DNA of 64,000 bases from Candidatus Contendibacter odensensis (GTDB lineage: Bacteria; Pseudomonadota; Gammaproteobacteria; Competibacterales; Competibacteraceae). Numbering within the stretch: position 1 is the first letter of the stretch; each line of letters opens with the position of its first letter. Positions 49,478-60,375 of the stretch are shown here, piece by piece. Below the pieces are notes generated by a model that did no database searches, was not told the origin of the DNA, and saw only the letters and a program-made list of their open reading frames with translations. The DNA is taken from contig PDTV01000006.1 of NCBI GenBank assembly GCA_002747185.1, positions 21,578-85,577 on the forward strand. The letters are read 5' to 3'. The position numbers were made by a program, and so were the translations under genes.

Positions 49478-49651
49478 ATGTGTAGTACTCACACGCCTTA
49501 TCATCCATTTGTCTGGTTTGAGAGTGGTGGATGGTGGTTCAAGTCCCTTAGCGAAAAATTTGGTCCCTACTCAGACTCAATGGAGGCTCGTTATCATCTC
49601 ATGGTTATCTTGGGCTTAAGTCGGCAACTACAAAATGTTATTGCTAAATAG
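49478..49651 (+). CDS. 57-residue small protein, DUF6316-like
   Basis: An ATG at 49478 with an AGAGG ribosome site (49464-49468) opens a 57-residue frame: MCSTHTPYHPFVWFESGGWW, then FKSLSEKFGPYSDSMEARYHL. The W-x-F/Y plus GPYxSxxxAR pattern is that of small gammaproteobacterial proteins in which a GPY-turn precedes a helix. It is missed by cutoffs of 60 residues. Function unknown. A bidirectional terminator follows. Confidence 0.55.
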   Translation: MCSTHTPYHPFVWFESGGWWFKSLSEKFGPYSDSMEARYHLMVILGLSRQLQNVIAK

Positions 49652-49766
49652 CCCGGGTTTCCTACAGTTCTCTATTTCCAGCAACCGGGCGGGTCACCAA
49701 TTGATTTGATTTTTCAATCGAAACAAAGCTTGAAGGTAGGGTCATTTTGAACTGCACCAGCGCGAT

Positions 49767-49800
49767 AAAAAAAGCCGGGAATTCCAGGCCCGGCTTTTTT
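49767..49800 (-). terminator. Bidirectional terminator at the end of the ribosomal operon
   Basis: GCCGGG pairs with CCCGGC around a nine-base loop, flanked by A7 on one side and T6 on the other. It ends the minus-strand alpha operon about 35 bases after rplQ and can also stop plus-strand transcription from the small protein gene. Confidence 0.9.
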
Positions 49801-49835
49801 ACTCACATCCCTAAAGCTATACGCAGTCAAATTGA

Positions 49836-50213
49836 CTAATCGTTTGCCGGTGCTCCTGGCCGGTCCACCAGCTCAACATATGCCATCGGCGCATTATCCC
49901 CAGAACGATAACCGCATTTTAAAATACGCAGATAACCACCAGGCCGAGACTGATAACGTGGCCCTAATTCATTGAACAACTTGCTTACAATACCCCGATC
50001 ACGCAAGCGGGCAAAGGCCAGCCGCCTACGTGCCACACCGTCTTTCTTGGATAAAGTAATCAGTGGCTCAGCAACTCGCCGCAATTCTTTGGCTTTCGGC
50101 AAGGTTGTACGAATCAGCTCATGGGTAAACAGTGAAACAGCCATATTACTAAGCATCGCCTTGCGATGGCTGCTGGTTCGACTCAGTTTCCGGCCGGTTT
50201 TAAGGTGGCGCAT
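49836..50213 (-). CDS. rplQ: 50S ribosomal protein bL17
   Basis: A start at ATG 50213 gives the universal N-terminus [20 protein letters not shown] and 125 residues, the usual length; a far upstream start at 50411 would overlap rpoA and is rejected. [20 protein letters not shown] is the conserved core. It is the last gene of the alpha operon, about 118 bases after rpoA, and is followed by a strong terminator. Confidence 0.98.
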   Translation of the reverse strand: MRHLKTGRKLSRTSSHRKAMLSNMAVSLFTHELIRTTLPKAKELRRVAEPLITLSKKDGVARRRLAFARLRDRGIVSKLFNELGPRYQSRPGGYLRILKCGYRSGDNAPMAYVELVDRPGAPAND

Positions 50214-50331
50214 AGCGATAGTTCCTTGAAAAAAACCAACATTCAAAATAAGATCATGATTATCCGAGACAAGAAAACCAACAGCATACGCCAGGATATA
50301 CACCACCTTGCCACGATGATCATTTATCGTG

Positions 50332-51396
50332 CTAACGGATCGGATCAACCTCATCAATATCCAGGGCAGCATCGGATCGACGTGTCGATACACGCCCACC
50401 ACCTTGATCAATACTCAGGTTAGGTGGTGGCCAGTTTTTGATCTCCATCCCCAAACTTAAATTAAATTTACTTAAGATATCTTTGATTTCCGTCAGCGAT
50501 TTCTTGCCAAGATTAGGTGTCTTCAGCAACTCCTGCTCCGTTTTTTGCACCAGATCACCAATATAATTAATACTTTCAGCCTTTAAGCAATTCGCAGAGC
50601 GAACAGTCAATTCCAAATCGTCAACAGGCCGCATCAAATCTGGATCAACATCAACCTGTGGTGGCGGTGCAGGCTCATCTTTTTCACCTTTAAGCTCTAC
50701 AAATACCACCAGTTGCTCAAGCAAAATTTGTGCTGACTTGCGAATAGCTTCCTCAGGATCGACCGTACCATTGGTTTCCAAACTAAGCACCAATTTATCC
50801 AAATTGGTTCGCTGCTCAACCCGGGCATTCTCAACACGGTAACTGACTCGCTCAATTGGACTAAATGACGCATCTAGCCGTAACTGACCAATCGGGCGAC
50901 TTTGATTATCAGCCAACTCCCTACGGGTCGCAGGCCAATAGCCATGATCACGCTCGACCTTGAGGGTCATATTTAACTCGCCGCTCTTGGTCAAGTGAGC
51001 AATAACATGCTCCGGGTTAACGATCTCAGCGACGTGGCTTACTTCGATATCACCCGCCAAAACCGGTCCTGGACCCTTCTTGCTTAACGATAACCGCGCC
51101 TCAGAAACACCTTCCTGGAGGGTCACTGCAACACCTTTAAGGTTAAGAAGAATATCAATAACGTCTTCCTGGACACCCTCTACAGTGGAATACTCATGGA
51201 GTACGCCTTCAATTTCGCACTCAACGATTGCGGCACCCGGTATAGACGAGAGCAAAATCCGCCGTAGCGCATTACCCAAAGTATAACCGAAACCACGTTC
51301 TAGCGGTTCTACAGTTACTTGCGCCGATCGCCTCTTACTATCAAGTATCTTTACATCAACACGATTCGGTTTCAGCAACTCAAATGCGCTCGCCAT
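50332..51396 (-). CDS. rpoA: RNA polymerase alpha subunit
   Basis: The 354-residue protein has the N-terminal dimerisation domain ([20 protein letters not shown], about 34-53) and the C-terminal DNA/activator-binding domain ([20 protein letters not shown], about 264-283; [13 protein letters not shown]). E. coli RpoA has 329 residues; the extra length is a C-terminal tail after [11 protein letters not shown], about 30 residues long, rich in G, R and D. Such tails are variable and probably disordered. It lies in the alpha operon between rpsD and rplQ. Confidence 0.98.
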   Translation of the reverse strand: MASAFELLKPNRVDVKILDSKRRSAQVTVEPLERGFGYTLGNALRRILLSSIPGAAIVECEIEGVLHEYSTVEGVQEDVIDILLNLKGVAVTLQEGVSEARLSLSKKGPGPVLAGDIEVSHVAEIVNPEHVIAHLTKSGELNMTLKVERDHGYWPATRRELADNQSRPIGQLRLDASFSPIERVSYRVENARVEQRTNLDKLVLSLETNGTVDPEEAIRKSAQILLEQLVVFVELKGEKDEPAPPPQVDVDPDLMRPVDDLELTVRSANCLKAESINYIGDLVQKTEQELLKTPNLGKKSLTEIKDILSKFNLSLGMEIKNWPPPNLSIDQGGGRVSTRRSDAALDIDEVDPIR

Positions 51397-51421
51397 TCGC
51401 TCCCTCCAGCAGCAATTACAA

Positions 51422-52042
51422 TTACTTGGAGTACAACTCCACGACTAGGGATTCGTTAATATCTGCCGGCAGATCACCACGATCAGGGGTGCGTTTAAAT
51501 ACCCCATTCATCTTACCAGCATCCACATCCACCCAATCCACGAATCCTTGACCTTGCGCCAACTGCAGTGCGTACTTAATACGTACCTGCTCGCGGCTCT
51601 TCTCATGAATCGCCACGACATCGTTAGGCTTGACCTGATAGGAAGGGATATTGACTCGCCGACCATTTACCGTGATCGCACGATGAGATACCAGCTGCCG
51701 CGCTTCAGCACGGGTACTACCAAACCCCATCCGGTAAACTACATTATCCAGGCGGCCTTCCAGCAGTCTCAACAGATTTTCGCCAGTAGACCCCTTGCGA
51801 CGAGCAGCCTCCTTATAGTAATTAAGAAATTGCCGCTCCAGAACACCATAGCTACGACGCAGCTTTTGCTTTTCACGCAACTGCAGCCCATAGTTGGACA
51901 GACGGGGGCGACGTGCGCCATGCTGTCCAGGTGGACGCTCCAAATTACATTTTGCTTCCAGTGGTCGGGCAGAAGACTTCAAAAAAAGATCCACACCTTC
52001 CCGGCGGCTTAATTTACACTTCGGACCGATATACCTTGCCAC
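51422..52042 (-). CDS. rpsD: 30S ribosomal protein uS4
   Basis: The 206-residue protein begins [20 protein letters not shown] and carries the S4 RNA-binding domain ([20 protein letters not shown], about 93-112). uS4 nucleates 16S assembly and, in E. coli, represses the alpha operon by binding the rpsM leader. No zinc-binding cysteine quartet is present in the N-terminal region, so it is the zinc-free form. Length equals the E. coli protein. Confidence 0.99.
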   Translation of the reverse strand: MARYIGPKCKLSRREGVDLFLKSSARPLEAKCNLERPPGQHGARRPRLSNYGLQLREKQKLRRSYGVLERQFLNYYKEAARRKGSTGENLLRLLEGRLDNVVYRMGFGSTRAEARQLVSHRAITVNGRRVNIPSYQVKPNDVVAIHEKSREQVRIKYALQLAQGQGFVDWVDVDAGKMNGVFKRTPDRGDLPADINESLVVELYSK

Positions 52043-52057
52043 GGTTCGACTCCTGCG

Positions 52058-52447
52058 CTAGACGCGACGGCGCTTTGGTGGACGACAACCATTATGCGGA
52101 ATGGGTGTCACATCCGTAATACTCATGATCTTGAAACCAGCAGCGTTTAGGGCGCGCACAGCAGACTCCCGACCCGGCCCAGGCCCTTTAACATTGACTT
52201 CAAGATTCTTGACCCCATAATCCTTGACCACGTTACCTACTCGCTCAGCAGCAACCTGCGCTGCAAATGGCGTGCTTTTGCGGGAACCGCGAAAACCTGA
52301 ACCACCTGATGTCGCCCAACCAAGCGAGTTACCCTGGCGATCTGTAATGGTAATGATGGTGTTATTGAACGAGGCGTGGATATGGGCGATGCCATCCACA
52401 ACATGCTTTTTAACACGCTTACGCGCCTTACTAACCGGTTTTGCCAT
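52058..52447 (-). CDS. rpsK: 30S ribosomal protein uS11
   Basis: 129 residues, standard length. [35 protein letters not shown] and the C-terminal [15 protein letters not shown] are diagnostic. It lies between rpsM and rpsD in the alpha operon and forms part of the platform of the 30S subunit. Confidence 0.99.
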   Translation of the reverse strand: MAKPVSKARKRVKKHVVDGIAHIHASFNNTIITITDRQGNSLGWATSGGSGFRGSRKSTPFAAQVAAERVGNVVKDYGVKNLEVNVKGPGPGRESAVRALNAAGFKIMSITDVTPIPHNGCRPPKRRRV

Positions 52448-52507
52448 ACTTAAACCTATGCCACAAGGGTCATTTTTTTACTATTATTTATTAAAGGGTA
52501 CAGCAAG

Positions 52508-52864
52508 TTATTTACGGATTGCACGACGTGGACCTTTACGGGTTCGGGCATTCGTGCGGGTACGTTGGCCTCGCACCGGTAAACCACGCCGATGCCGCAA
52601 ACCACGATAGCAGCCAAGATCCATCAACCGTTTGATATTCATGGATACTTCGCGACGCAGATCACCTTCAACAGAATACTTGGCAACCTCGTTACGCAAC
52701 GCGTCAACTTGTGCTTCATTCAAATCACGCACTTTCGTCTCTGGAGCAACTTGAGCTGCCACACAGATTTGCCCAGCGCGAGTCCGACCGATTCCATAAA
52801 TAGCTTGCAGCGAAATCACTGTGTGCTTGTTAACTGGAATGTTAATACCTGCAATACGAGCCAT
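52508..52864 (-). CDS. rpsM: 30S ribosomal protein uS13
   Basis: Start ATG at 52864 gives [20 protein letters not shown] and 118 residues, the usual form; the longer frame to 52906 adds non-family sequence. The basic tail with [20 protein letters not shown] binds the 30S head and contacts tRNA. It follows rpmJ and opens the alpha operon proper. Confidence 0.99.
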   Translation of the reverse strand: MARIAGINIPVNKHTVISLQAIYGIGRTRAGQICVAAQVAPETKVRDLNEAQVDALRNEVAKYSVEGDLRREVSMNIKRLMDLGCYRGLRHRRGLPVRGQRTRTNARTRKGPRRAIRK

Positions 52865-52962
52865 TGCCTTGCAATTCCTCCCTTCAAGCGCCGGATTTAT
52901 CGCCAAACAAAGAAGCGGAATTATAACTCACGGAACGCTGTAGATCAATCAAAATATTCCGG

Positions 52963-53076
52963 TTACCCCTGCCGCTGCTTATGACGACCATCTTTACAGA
53001 TCACGCGGATAGTACGATTACGACGGATAATCTTGCAGTTTCGGCAAATCCTCTTAACCGAAGCACGGACTTTCAT
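52963..53076 (-). CDS. rpmJ: 50S ribosomal protein bL36
   Basis: A 37-residue frame from ATG at 53076, too short for common ORF cutoffs: [20 protein letters not shown], then [11 protein letters not shown]. The C-x2-C...C-x4-H pattern (Cys 11, Cys 14, Cys 27, His 32) is the zinc ribbon of the C+ form. It lies between secY and rpsM as in other gammaproteobacteria. Confidence 0.97.
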   Translation of the reverse strand: MKVRASVKRICRNCKIIRRNRTIRVICKDGRHKQRQG

Positions 53077-53136
53077 TTCATTATTCTCCAAAAGCGGCGC
53101 TATGTACAAGAAATGCCCGCTTCACAATACATTCAA

Positions 53137-54465
53137 TTAGCGCAGCAAACTTTGCCCCTTGCTAAAGCTGCTCTTCTTCATCAGGCTTTCATATTGGTGT
53201 GACATGAGATGCGCCTGCGCTTGAGCCATAAAATCCATCACTACAACCACAATAATCAGCAAAGATGTACCACCAAAATAAAAGGGGACCTGCCAGTACA
53301 AAATCAGGAATTCCGGCATCAGGCAAACAACGGTAATATAAATTGCACCTACCATAGTCAGGCGGGTCAACACCTTATCAATATACGTCGCTGTTTGCGC
53401 GCCAGGCCGAATACCCGGGATAAATGCACCAGATTTCTTCAGATTATCGGCTGTCTCTTTAGAGTTGAAGACCAAAGCGGTATAGAAAAAACAAAAAAAG
53501 ATAATTAAACCTGCATAAATCATCACATAAAGCGGCTGCCCGGGTGATAATGCCGAACTGATATCCTGCAACCACTCCATACTTGGCGCGCTACTAAACC
53601 AACTCCCCAGCGTTGCTGGAAACAAAATCAGGCTGGATGCAAAAATAGGCGGAATAACACCTGACATATTAAGCTTCAATGGCAAATGAGTACTTTGGCC
53701 TGCATACATGCGCCGCCCTTGCTGTCGTTTAGCATAGTTAACTGTTATGCGCCGCTGACCTCGTTCGACGAAAACAACAAAACCTGTCACTACCACAGTC
53801 AATACCAGCAGCAACAGCACCAGCAGTACATGCAGCTCACCTGTGCGCGCCAATTCCAGTGTTCCACCAACTGCCTGTGGCAGGCCCGCAACGATACCGG
53901 CAAAAATCAGCATGGAAATACCGTTTCCAATACCGCGTTCTGTCACCTGCTCACCCAGCCACATCAGGAAAATCGTTCCTGTAACCAGGGTAATCATTGA
54001 AACCGTGATAAACCCGATACCTGGTGCAATCACCACAGGCATGCCTCCTACAGACTGACCTTGTAGTGCAATACTGACACCAATAGCTTGAAAGGAAGCT
54101 AACACAACTGTCAAATACCGGGTATATCGCGTCAACGTATGCCGACCCCCTGCACCACCTTCCTTACGTAATTGCTCCAGCGAAGGAATAACCATTGACA
54201 TCAACTGCATAATGATTGATGCCGAGATATATGGCATTACACCAAGGGCAAAAATACTCAAACGCCCTAAAGACCCTCCTGAAAACATGTTAAACATATC
54301 CAGGATCGTGCCGCGCTGTTGATTAAACAATTGCGCCATAGCATTTGGGTCAATACCAGGGACTGGAATGTGTGCACCAATACGAAATACAACCAGGGCG
54401 CCTAACAGAAACAGGAGCCGTTGGCGCAATTCAGTCATCTTGCCAAGATCCGGCAGTGCAGCCAT
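53137..54465 (-). CDS. secY: Protein translocase subunit SecY
   Basis: The 442-residue protein is the channel subunit of the SecYEG translocon, with ten membrane helices and the plug region after helix 1 ([20 protein letters not shown], about 23-42). Diagnostic segments: [40 protein letters not shown] in cytosolic loop 4 and [11 protein letters not shown] in loop 5. It is the second-last gene of the spc operon, between rplO and rpmJ. Length equals E. coli SecY within one residue. Confidence 0.99.
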   Translation of the reverse strand: MAALPDLGKMTELRQRLLFLLGALVVFRIGAHIPVPGIDPNAMAQLFNQQRGTILDMFNMFSGGSLGRLSIFALGVMPYISASIIMQLMSMVIPSLEQLRKEGGAGGRHTLTRYTRYLTVVLASFQAIGVSIALQGQSVGGMPVVIAPGIGFITVSMITLVTGTIFLMWLGEQVTERGIGNGISMLIFAGIVAGLPQAVGGTLELARTGELHVLLVLLLLVLTVVVTGFVVFVERGQRRITVNYAKRQQGRRMYAGQSTHLPLKLNMSGVIPPIFASSLILFPATLGSWFSSAPSMEWLQDISSALSPGQPLYVMIYAGLIIFFCFFYTALVFNSKETADNLKKSGAFIPGIRPGAQTATYIDKVLTRLTMVGAIYITVVCLMPEFLILYWQVPFYFGGTSLLIIVVVVMDFMAQAQAHLMSHQYESLMKKSSFSKGQSLLR

Positions 54466-54470
54466 TATTT

Positions 54471-54905
54471 TTACTCGAGAATTGTTCCGCCCGCTGCTAG
54501 TACAGCAGCGTGGGCACCTTTGGTCAGCAACAGACCACGCAGGGTAACCGGTTTTTCCAGCTTGCCAGACAAAATAACCTTGGCCTTCCTGGTAAATACC
54601 GGAACAACACTAACAGTCTTAAGTGCATCCAGATCAATTACTTCAGCAGAAATATTCGCCAGTTCAGATAAGCGCACTTCCGCCGTTTTCCTAGCCGCCA
54701 TTGAATAAAAACCGCGCTTGGGTAAACGACGCTGCAATGGCATCTGGCCACCTTCAAAACCAACCTTATGAAAGCCGCCTGACCTTGAATGCTGCCCCTT
54801 GTGGCCACGTCCACACGTTTTACCGAGACCAGAACCAATCCCGCGCCCAACCCGCCGTCTGTCTACCCGACTGCCTGACGCTGGTTTCAACGTATTGAGA
54901 TGCAT
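54471..54905 (-). CDS. rplO: 50S ribosomal protein uL15
   Basis: 144 residues, standard length, with [20 protein letters not shown] and the glycine-rich [20 protein letters not shown] segment (about 19-38), then [17 protein letters not shown]. It lies five bases before secY in the spc operon. Confidence 0.99.
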   Translation of the reverse strand: MHLNTLKPASGSRVDRRRVGRGIGSGLGKTCGRGHKGQHSRSGGFHKVGFEGGQMPLQRRLPKRGFYSMAARKTAEVRLSELANISAEVIDLDALKTVSVVPVFTRKAKVILSGKLEKPVTLRGLLLTKGAHAAVLAAGGTILE

Positions 54906-54908
54906 GGA

Positions 54909-55091
54909 TCATATCTCCTCAACTTTAAGTAAATAAGAGACTTTACGAATCATGCCACGATTTTCCGGTGTATTCACCACAGTGGCACTACTATGCATTC
55001 GCCGCAGACCCAAGCCACGAACACAGGCCTGATGTGCCGCTAACCGACCATGCACACTCCTGACTAAAGTAACTTTTAGTTTCTCAGCCAT
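54909..55091 (-). CDS. rpmD: 50S ribosomal protein uL30
   Basis: ATG at 55091 gives [20 protein letters not shown] and 60 residues, the normal size; the ATG at 55100 is less likely. [20 protein letters not shown] is the conserved core. It sits between rpsE and rplO with short gaps. Confidence 0.97.
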   Translation of the reverse strand: MAEKLKVTLVRSVHGRLAAHQACVRGLGLRRMHSSATVVNTPENRGMIRKVSYLLKVEEI

Positions 55092-55096
55092 ACCAA

Positions 55097-55618
55097 TCAA
55101 CTCCGAATATCATCCACACTCATACCACGCTTTGCTGCCTGATAATCGGGTGATTTCATGGTACTTAATCCACGAATGGTTGCCCGCACCATATTGATGG
55201 GGTTTCTGGAACCAACACATTTGGACAACACATCCCGAATGCCAACCACCTCAAAAACAGCACGCATTGCGCCACCTGCGATAATGCCGGTACCCTCTGA
55301 GGCAGGCTGCATAAATACCTTTGCTGCACCATGCTCAGCCATCATTGGATACTGCAAGGTCGTGCCATTCAAGGCAACAGAGCACATGTTCTTGCGTGCT
55401 TTGTCCATCGCCTTCTGGATCGCCATGGGCACCTCGCGAGCCTTACCGTAACCTAAACCCACACGGCCATTGCCATCACCCACCACGGTCAGTGCAGTGA
55501 ATCCAAATTGCCGACCACCCTTAACCACTTTGGCCACACGATTTACAGCAATCAGCTTTTCCTGCAAACCATCAGTATTTTGTTGGGAGCCAGCGCCACT
55601 ATCTACATTTGTCGCCAT
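55097..55618 (-). CDS. rpsE: 30S ribosomal protein uS5
   Basis: 173 residues. The double-stranded RNA-binding part with [20 protein letters not shown] (about 28-47) and the C-terminal [22 protein letters not shown] are diagnostic. The N-terminus is slightly extended with [20 protein letters not shown]. uS5 contributes to decoding fidelity. It overlaps no neighbour, lying five bases from rpmD. Confidence 0.99.
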   Translation of the reverse strand: MATNVDSGAGSQQNTDGLQEKLIAVNRVAKVVKGGRQFGFTALTVVGDGNGRVGLGYGKAREVPMAIQKAMDKARKNMCSVALNGTTLQYPMMAEHGAAKVFMQPASEGTGIIAGGAMRAVFEVVGIRDVLSKCVGSRNPINMVRATIRGLSTMKSPDYQAAKRGMSVDDIRS

Positions 55619-55633
55619 ACTGTTATCTATTCC

Positions 55634-56008
55634 TTAAAACTGCAAACCGTTTTCGCGTGCGGCATCAGCAAGCGCTTTTACCCGGCCGTGATATTTGAAA
55701 CCGGAACGATCAAACGCGACCTGGGTGACACCAAGCGTCTTCGCTTTCTCGGCAATCGCTTTTCCCACCACCTTTGCTGCTTCAATATTTCCGGTACTCG
55801 CCAGCGCTTGACGTAGCGAGGGCTCTACTGTGGAAGCCGCTGCCAATGTCCGATCCCCCTTAGGAGCGGGCATGATAAGTTGTGCGTAAATATGCCGAGG
55901 CGTGCGATATACACACAAACGGCATACCCCCAATTCACGAATCTTGTGCCGAATCCGTAATCCGCGACGCAACCGCGCGTTTTTTTTGTTGGCTGCTTTC
56001 TTATCCAT
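55634..56008 (-). CDS. rplR: 50S ribosomal protein uL18
   Basis: 124 residues with [32 protein letters not shown] and the C-terminal [20 protein letters not shown], binding 5S rRNA. The family is 117 residues in E. coli; a few residues are added at the N-terminus and mid-chain. Spc operon order is kept (rplF, rplR, rpsE). Confidence 0.98.
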   Translation of the reverse strand: MDKKAANKKNARLRRGLRIRHKIRELGVCRLCVYRTPRHIYAQLIMPAPKGDRTLAAASTVEPSLRQALASTGNIEAAKVVGKAIAEKAKTLGVTQVAFDRSGFKYHGRVKALADAARENGLQF

Positions 56009-56017
56009 AGCAAATCC

Positions 56018-56593
56018 TTACTTCTTCTTAGCTTCTTTCAGGATGATGGTCTCATCCGAATACCGCACACCCTTACCCTTGTAAGGCTCTGGTGGCCGAT
56101 AAGCGCGGATTTTAGCGGATACCTCACCGACCAATTGCTTATCTACGCCTCGAACAACAATTTCGGTGGGGCTGGGTGTTTCAATCGTAACGCCCTCAGG
56201 AATTTTGAAATTAACCGGATGAGAGAAACCGATGGTCAGATTTAATACCTCGCCCTGAGTCTGGGCACGATAACCGACACCAACCAGCTGGAGCTTACGC
56301 TCAAACCCTTGTGAAACACCAATAACCATATTATTTATCAGCGAACGCATGGTACCCGTCATTGCCCGATACTTCGCTTCAGTTGAAACCCGGCTCGGAA
56401 CGACTATCAACTCGCCATTTTCTTGCTGAACCACTACTAATGGATGTACTTGCAGTTCCGCTGTGCCTTTTTTGCCCTTGACATTGATACGTTGCCCATC
56501 AATGGCAACGTGTACACCATCCGGCACAGGGATCGGTTTTTTACCAACCCGTGACACACGTATTTTTTGATCCTGCTTCACTACACTCGCCAT
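56018..56593 (-). CDS. rplF: 50S ribosomal protein uL6
   Basis: 191 residues, about 14 longer than E. coli because of the N-terminal MASVVKQDQKIR before the family start SRVGKKPIPVPDGV. The GGGAG ribosome site lies just before ATG 56593, so the extension is probably real. EVSAKIRAYRPPEPYKGKGV near the C-terminus is the family signature for 23S rRNA binding. Confidence 0.97.
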   Translation of the reverse strand: MASVVKQDQKIRVSRVGKKPIPVPDGVHVAIDGQRINVKGKKGTAELQVHPLVVVQQENGELIVVPSRVSTEAKYRAMTGTMRSLINNMVIGVSQGFERKLQLVGVGYRAQTQGEVLNLTIGFSHPVNFKIPEGVTIETPSPTEIVVRGVDKQLVGEVSAKIRAYRPPEPYKGKGVRYSDETIILKEAKKK

Positions 56594-56611
56594 GGAGCCA
56601 CTCCCCAGTTT

Positions 56612-57010
56612 TTAGGCCACGATACACAAGACTTCGCCGCCATGGCCGGCAGCACGCGCCGCACGATCACTCATTAACCCTTTGGAAGTGGAAATAACAG
56701 CCACACCCAAACCGTTCATGACTTTGGGCAAATCATCCTTGCCCCGGAACACCCGCCGACCAGGACGACTGACCCGTTGAATCTGGTCAATCACCGGTTG
56801 CCCCTCAAAATACTTCAGGACAACAGTCAACTCTGACTTGCTTGGTGTAGTTTCGGTGACTGCAAATTCAGCAATATACCCCTCATCACGTAGCACTTGG
56901 GCAATCGCCGCTTTCAGCTTGGAAGCCGGCATCTTAACCTGGACTTTGCCAGCAGACTGGGCATTACGAATGCGCGTCAGCATATCCGCTATGGGATCGG
57001 TCATACTCAT
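56612..57010 (-). CDS. rpsH: 30S ribosomal protein uS8
   Basis: 132 residues, beginning [20 protein letters not shown] and ending [20 protein letters not shown] then [11 protein letters not shown], the classic uS8 termini. In E. coli uS8 represses the spc operon by binding the rplE leader; that control site was not examined here. Confidence 0.99.
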   Translation of the reverse strand: MSMTDPIADMLTRIRNAQSAGKVQVKMPASKLKAAIAQVLRDEGYIAEFAVTETTPSKSELTVVLKYFEGQPVIDQIQRVSRPGRRVFRGKDDLPKVMNGLGVAVISTSKGLMSDRAARAAGHGGEVLCIVA

Positions 57011-57127
57011 TTGTTAAACAACTCCACGTGTTCAGTCTCGGGGCTGGCCAACAACACACCCCTCGAACTTAAAGCGCCTTCAACCGGTTGTACCAGTTAA
57101 AACAATCAAATTAAAACAATCAAAACG

Positions 57128-57433
57128 TTACCAACTGGCTTTATGCAGGCCAGGCACATCACCACGCATGGTCGCCTCACGTAATTTATTGCGGCCCAGG
57201 CCAAACTTGCGATAGAAACCATGTGGACGTCCGGTCAGGCGACAACGATTATGCCCACGTACCGGACAGGAATCACGCGGCAGCTTTTGCAAACGCAATT
57301 GCGCATCCTGACGCTCCTCAGGGCTGCTTTGCGGATTACGGATAATCGCCTTCAGCCTGGCGCGCTGGTCCGCATAGCGCCCAATCATACGGGATCGCTT
57401 TAACTCGCGGTTAATCATGCTTTTTTTCGCCAC
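57128..57433 (-). CDS. rpsN: 30S ribosomal protein uS14
   Basis: The start is GTG at 57433, giving 101 residues ([20 protein letters not shown]); a GAGGATAGGAAT ribosome site lies just upstream, and the ATG at 57496 would run back into rplE. It is the long, zinc-free form ([20 protein letters not shown] without the CxxC pairs), with the C-terminal [18 protein letters not shown]. Confidence 0.97.
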   Translation of the reverse strand: MAKKSMINRELKRSRMIGRYADQRARLKAIIRNPQSSPEERQDAQLRLQKLPRDSCPVRGHNRCRLTGRPHGFYRKFGLGRNKLREATMRGDVPGLHKASW

Positions 57434-57443
57434 ATTCCTATCC

Positions 57444-57983
57444 TCAGTTCCGGAATGGAAAATCAAACGCAGCCAGCAACGCACGACCTTCTTCATCCGT
57501 ACGCGCTGTGGTCGTAATCGCTATATTAAGACCGCGAAGCGTATCAATCTTGTCGTAGTCGATTTCCGGAAAAATAATCTGCTCACGTATACCCAGGCTG
57601 TAGTTGCCACGTCCATCAAAAGAACGCGCACTAAAACCACGGAAATCCCGAATACGCGGGATAGCGACGCTAATCAATCGATCCATAAACTCGTACATTC
57701 GCTCGTGTCTGAGCGTCACCTTACAGCCGATCGGCCAGTCTTCACGAATTTTAAAACCGGCAATCGATTTTCGCGCCAGCGTAACAACAGGTTTCTGTCC
57801 AGCAATCTGCGTCAGATCACGCAGGGCATGTTCCATAACCTTCTTATCAGCTACCGCCTCACCGACACCCATATTGAGGGTAATCTTGGTTAAACGTGGC
57901 ACTTCCATTATGTTGCGATAGCTAAACTGCTCTAGCAGCTTTGGTACGACTGTTTCACGATAATAGTGTTGTAACCGAACCAT
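57444..57983 (-). CDS. rplE: 50S ribosomal protein uL5
   Basis: ATG at 57983 gives 179 residues, the E. coli length, beginning [40 protein letters not shown] (about 31-50) and the C-terminal [20 protein letters not shown] confirm uL5, which binds 5S rRNA and P-site tRNA. The longer frame to 58076 overlaps rplX and is not used. Confidence 0.99.
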   Translation of the reverse strand: MVRLQHYYRETVVPKLLEQFSYRNIMEVPRLTKITLNMGVGEAVADKKVMEHALRDLTQIAGQKPVVTLARKSIAGFKIREDWPIGCKVTLRHERMYEFMDRLISVAIPRIRDFRGFSARSFDGRGNYSLGIREQIIFPEIDYDKIDTLRGLNIAITTTARTDEEGRALLAAFDFPFRN

Positions 57984-57993
57984 GGCCGCCCCC

Positions 57994-58311
57994 TCAAACA
58001 TCCACGACTTCATTATTGGACTTGAAGTAGCGCACCTTGCGACCATCATCCAAAATACGGAAACCAACCCGATCACCTTTTTTGGTCATCGGATTAAATA
58101 ACATAACATTGGAAATATGAATCGCTGCCTCGCGTTCAACGATACCGCCTGAAACACCGCGTGCCGGGTTGGGCTTAGTGTGTCGCTTGACCATGTTCAA
58201 ACCGCTTACAATGACACGATCCATGCCTATAAGCCGTACGACCTTGCCTCGCCGACCTTTATCCTTGCCTGTGGTAAGGATGACCTCATCATCTCTTTTA
58301 ATTCTTTGCAT
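57994..58311 (-). CDS. rplX: 50S ribosomal protein uL24
   Basis: 105 residues with the KOW motif, [20 protein letters not shown] then [20 protein letters not shown], and [20 protein letters not shown]. It is an early 50S assembly protein and lies between rplN and rplE in the spc operon. Confidence 0.99.
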   Translation of the reverse strand: MQRIKRDDEVILTTGKDKGRRGKVVRLIGMDRVIVSGLNMVKRHTKPNPARGVSGGIVEREAAIHISNVMLFNPMTKKGDRVGFRILDDGRKVRYFKSNNEVVDV

Positions 58312-58325
58312 TCCCCTCTCTCCCG

Positions 58326-58694
58326 CTAAAGCACTTCCGGCGCCAGAGAAATAATTTTCATAAATCGCTCATTACGTAACTCGCGGGTGACAGGTCCAAA
58401 AATACGAGTCCCAATCGGCTCCAGCTTATTATTAAGCAGTACTGCCGCGTTACCATCAAAGCGAATCGCTGAACCATCTGGCCGACGCACCCCTTTACGG
58501 GTACGAACCACTACGGCACTATAAATCTCGCCTTTACTCACCTTGCCTCGCGGGATGGCATCCTTAACGCTCACCTTAATAATATCACCGATATGGGCGT
58601 ATCGACGGTGGGAACCACCGAGCACCTTAATGCACATCAGTCGCCGCGCCCCACTGTTGTCGGCAACATCCAACATCGTCTGCATTTGAATCAT
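58326..58694 (-). CDS. rplN: 50S ribosomal protein uL14
   Basis: 122 residues, exact family length, with [20 protein letters not shown] and [20 protein letters not shown], ending [13 protein letters not shown]. It opens the spc operon; its promoter would be expected in the 48 bases separating it from rpsQ, but no obvious terminator lies there, so transcription from the S10 operon may continue. Confidence 0.99.
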   Translation of the reverse strand: MIQMQTMLDVADNSGARRLMCIKVLGGSHRRYAHIGDIIKVSVKDAIPRGKVSKGEIYSAVVVRTRKGVRRPDGSAIRFDGNAAVLLNNKLEPIGTRIFGPVTRELRNERFMKIISLAPEVL

Positions 58695-58742
58695 GGCCTT
58701 ACATTCCGTTCACGGATTTTGGAAAACACCGACTTCCAGGGT

Positions 58743-59003
58743 TCATTGTGCACGATCAACTACCGTGACCAGCGTCCACGCCTTGGTTTTTGACAGAGGG
58801 CGACACTGCTTAATGGTCACCAAATCGCCCTTGCGACATTCATTATGCTCATCATGGGCATGCAGCTTGGTCGATCGGCGAATATACTTACCATACATAG
58901 GATGCTTGACAAGGCGCTCAACCACTACAGTAATGGTTTTATCCATCTTGTCGCTTTTCACGCGCCCCGTCAGTGTGCGTTCTAATCGGGATTCTGTCGT
59001 CAT
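58743..59003 (-). CDS. rpsQ: 30S ribosomal protein uS17
   Basis: 86 residues with [20 protein letters not shown] and [20 protein letters not shown], then [12 protein letters not shown]. The start ATG at 59003 overlaps the rpmC stop by four bases. It is the last gene of the S10 operon. Confidence 0.99.
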   Translation of the reverse strand: MTTESRLERTLTGRVKSDKMDKTITVVVERLVKHPMYGKYIRRSTKLHAHDEHNECRKGDLVTIKQCRPLSKTKAWTLVTVVDRAQ

Positions 59004-59194
59004 GCCTGACTTGCCTTCTCACTCATTACCATCTTGACTCGGGCAATATTACGTCGCACCTGCTTAAACAGATGCGGCTTACTTGCCTGACTTGTTGCCT
59101 GTTGCATCCGCAAGTTGAACTGCTCACGCAATAACGCCAACAGTTCCTGCCTCAGCTCTTCCGCATTTTTTTGCCGCAGCTCACTTGCATTCAT
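59000..59194 (-). CDS. rpmC: 50S ribosomal protein uL29
   Basis: ATG at 59194 gives [20 protein letters not shown] and 64 residues; ATG at 59197 is one codon longer. [20 protein letters not shown] is the family signature. It lies at the polypeptide tunnel exit. It is tightly coupled: the start abuts the rplP stop, and its stop overlaps rpsQ. Confidence 0.98.
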   Translation of the reverse strand: MNASELRQKNAEELRQELLALLREQFNLRMQQATSQASKPHLFKQVRRNIARVKMVMSEKASQA

Positions 59195-59607
59195 CACATC
59201 ACCATTCGGGTCACAAAAACCGTTCGTACCGGAAGTTTGGCAGCAGCCAGACGGAACGCCTCACGGGCAACCATCTCGGACACACCTTCAACTTCATACA
59301 ACACACAACCTGGCTTGACCTTAGCAACCCAAAATTCAACGTTGCCTTTACCCTTGCCCATGCGAACTTCCAGTGGCTTTTTACTAATCGGCTTGTCGGG
59401 AAAAATGCGAATCCACACCTTGCCACCACGCTTGATATAGCGGTTGATCGCACGACGCGCCGCCTCAATCTGGCGGGCCGTTAACATCCCGCGAGTGGTA
59501 CATTTCAACCCATACTCGCCGAAACTCACCGCAGTACCGCTGCTGGCAAGACCCCGGTTACGTCCCTTGCGCTGCTTGCGGAATTTCGTTCTTTTCGGCT
59601 GTAACAT
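59194..59607 (-). CDS. rplP: 50S ribosomal protein uL16
   Basis: 137 residues beginning [20 protein letters not shown], with [20 protein letters not shown] and the [17 protein letters not shown] signature. It contacts tRNA near the A site. A strong terminator-like hairpin lies between it and rpsC upstream. Confidence 0.99.
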   Translation of the reverse strand: MLQPKRTKFRKQRKGRNRGLASSGTAVSFGEYGLKCTTRGMLTARQIEAARRAINRYIKRGGKVWIRIFPDKPISKKPLEVRMGKGKGNVEFWVAKVKPGCVLYEVEGVSEMVAREAFRLAAAKLPVRTVFVTRMVM

Positions 59608-59619
59608 ATTCAGTCTCGT

Positions 59620-59657
59620 CTATAAAATAAGGAACTCCGCGCCTGGCGCGGAGTTCC
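59620..59657 (-). terminator. Terminator-like hairpin between rpsC and rplP
   Basis: On the minus strand a perfect 12-base stem, GGAACTCCGCGC with GCGCGGAGTTCC, closes on a three-base loop (59631-59657) and is followed by TTATTTTAT. It has the form of an intrinsic terminator in the middle of the S10 operon, so probably acts as an attenuator or processing site. Confidence 0.65.
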
Positions 59658-59674
59658 GCAATCATTTCGGGTCA

Positions 59675-60361
59675 TTAACTGGCAGCAGCGGCTTTCTCGG
59701 GCCTAGCCTCGTTCTGCCGACCAAAATCAAAGACTTCACCTTTAAAAATCCAGACTTTGATCCCGATAATCCCGTAGGTTGTCTTGGCTTCAGCCAACCC
59801 ATAATCAATGTCGGCCCGCAGGGTATGCAAAGGGACTCTACCCTCACGTGTCCATTCACTACGGGCGATTTCAGCACCATTTAAACGACCGGAAACCTGC
59901 ATTTTAATGCCTAAAGCGCCTGAACGCATAGCGTTGGATACCGCGCGTTTCATCGCTCGACGAAACATAATGCGACGTTCAAGCTGCTGGGCAACATTTT
60001 CAGCAACCAACTGTGCATCCAGTTCCGGCTTGCGGATTTCCTCAATGTTGACCTGCAAATCCTTGATATCCAGCGACATCATTTTAGCCACTGCCTTACG
60101 CAGTGCTTCAATATCCTCGCCCTTCTTACCGATCACGACACCTGGACGCGCTGTGTGGATCGTTACTCGCGCCAACCGGGCAGGGCGTTCAATTTGAATT
60201 CGACTTACTGAGGCATTTGACAATCTCTTTTTCAGAAATTGTCGTACCCGCAAATCAGTTTCCAACAGATCGGGAAAACTCTTGCTATCTGCAAACCATT
60301 TGGATGTCCAATCAGTCGCAATACCCAGCCGAATCCCCGTGGGGCTAACTTTTTGACCCAT
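59675..60361 (-). CDS. rpsC: 30S ribosomal protein uS3
   Basis: 228 residues: [20 protein letters not shown], the KH domain with [20 protein letters not shown] (about 73-92), and the C-terminal [11 protein letters not shown]. uS3 lines the mRNA entry channel. Order rplV-rpsC-rplP is conserved. Confidence 0.99.
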   Translation of the reverse strand: MGQKVSPTGIRLGIATDWTSKWFADSKSFPDLLETDLRVRQFLKKRLSNASVSRIQIERPARLARVTIHTARPGVVIGKKGEDIEALRKAVAKMMSLDIKDLQVNIEEIRKPELDAQLVAENVAQQLERRIMFRRAMKRAVSNAMRSGALGIKMQVSGRLNGAEIARSEWTREGRVPLHTLRADIDYGLAEAKTTYGIIGIKVWIFKGEVFDFGRQNEARPEKAAAAS

Positions 60362-60375
60362 GTCGTTTCTCGCTC

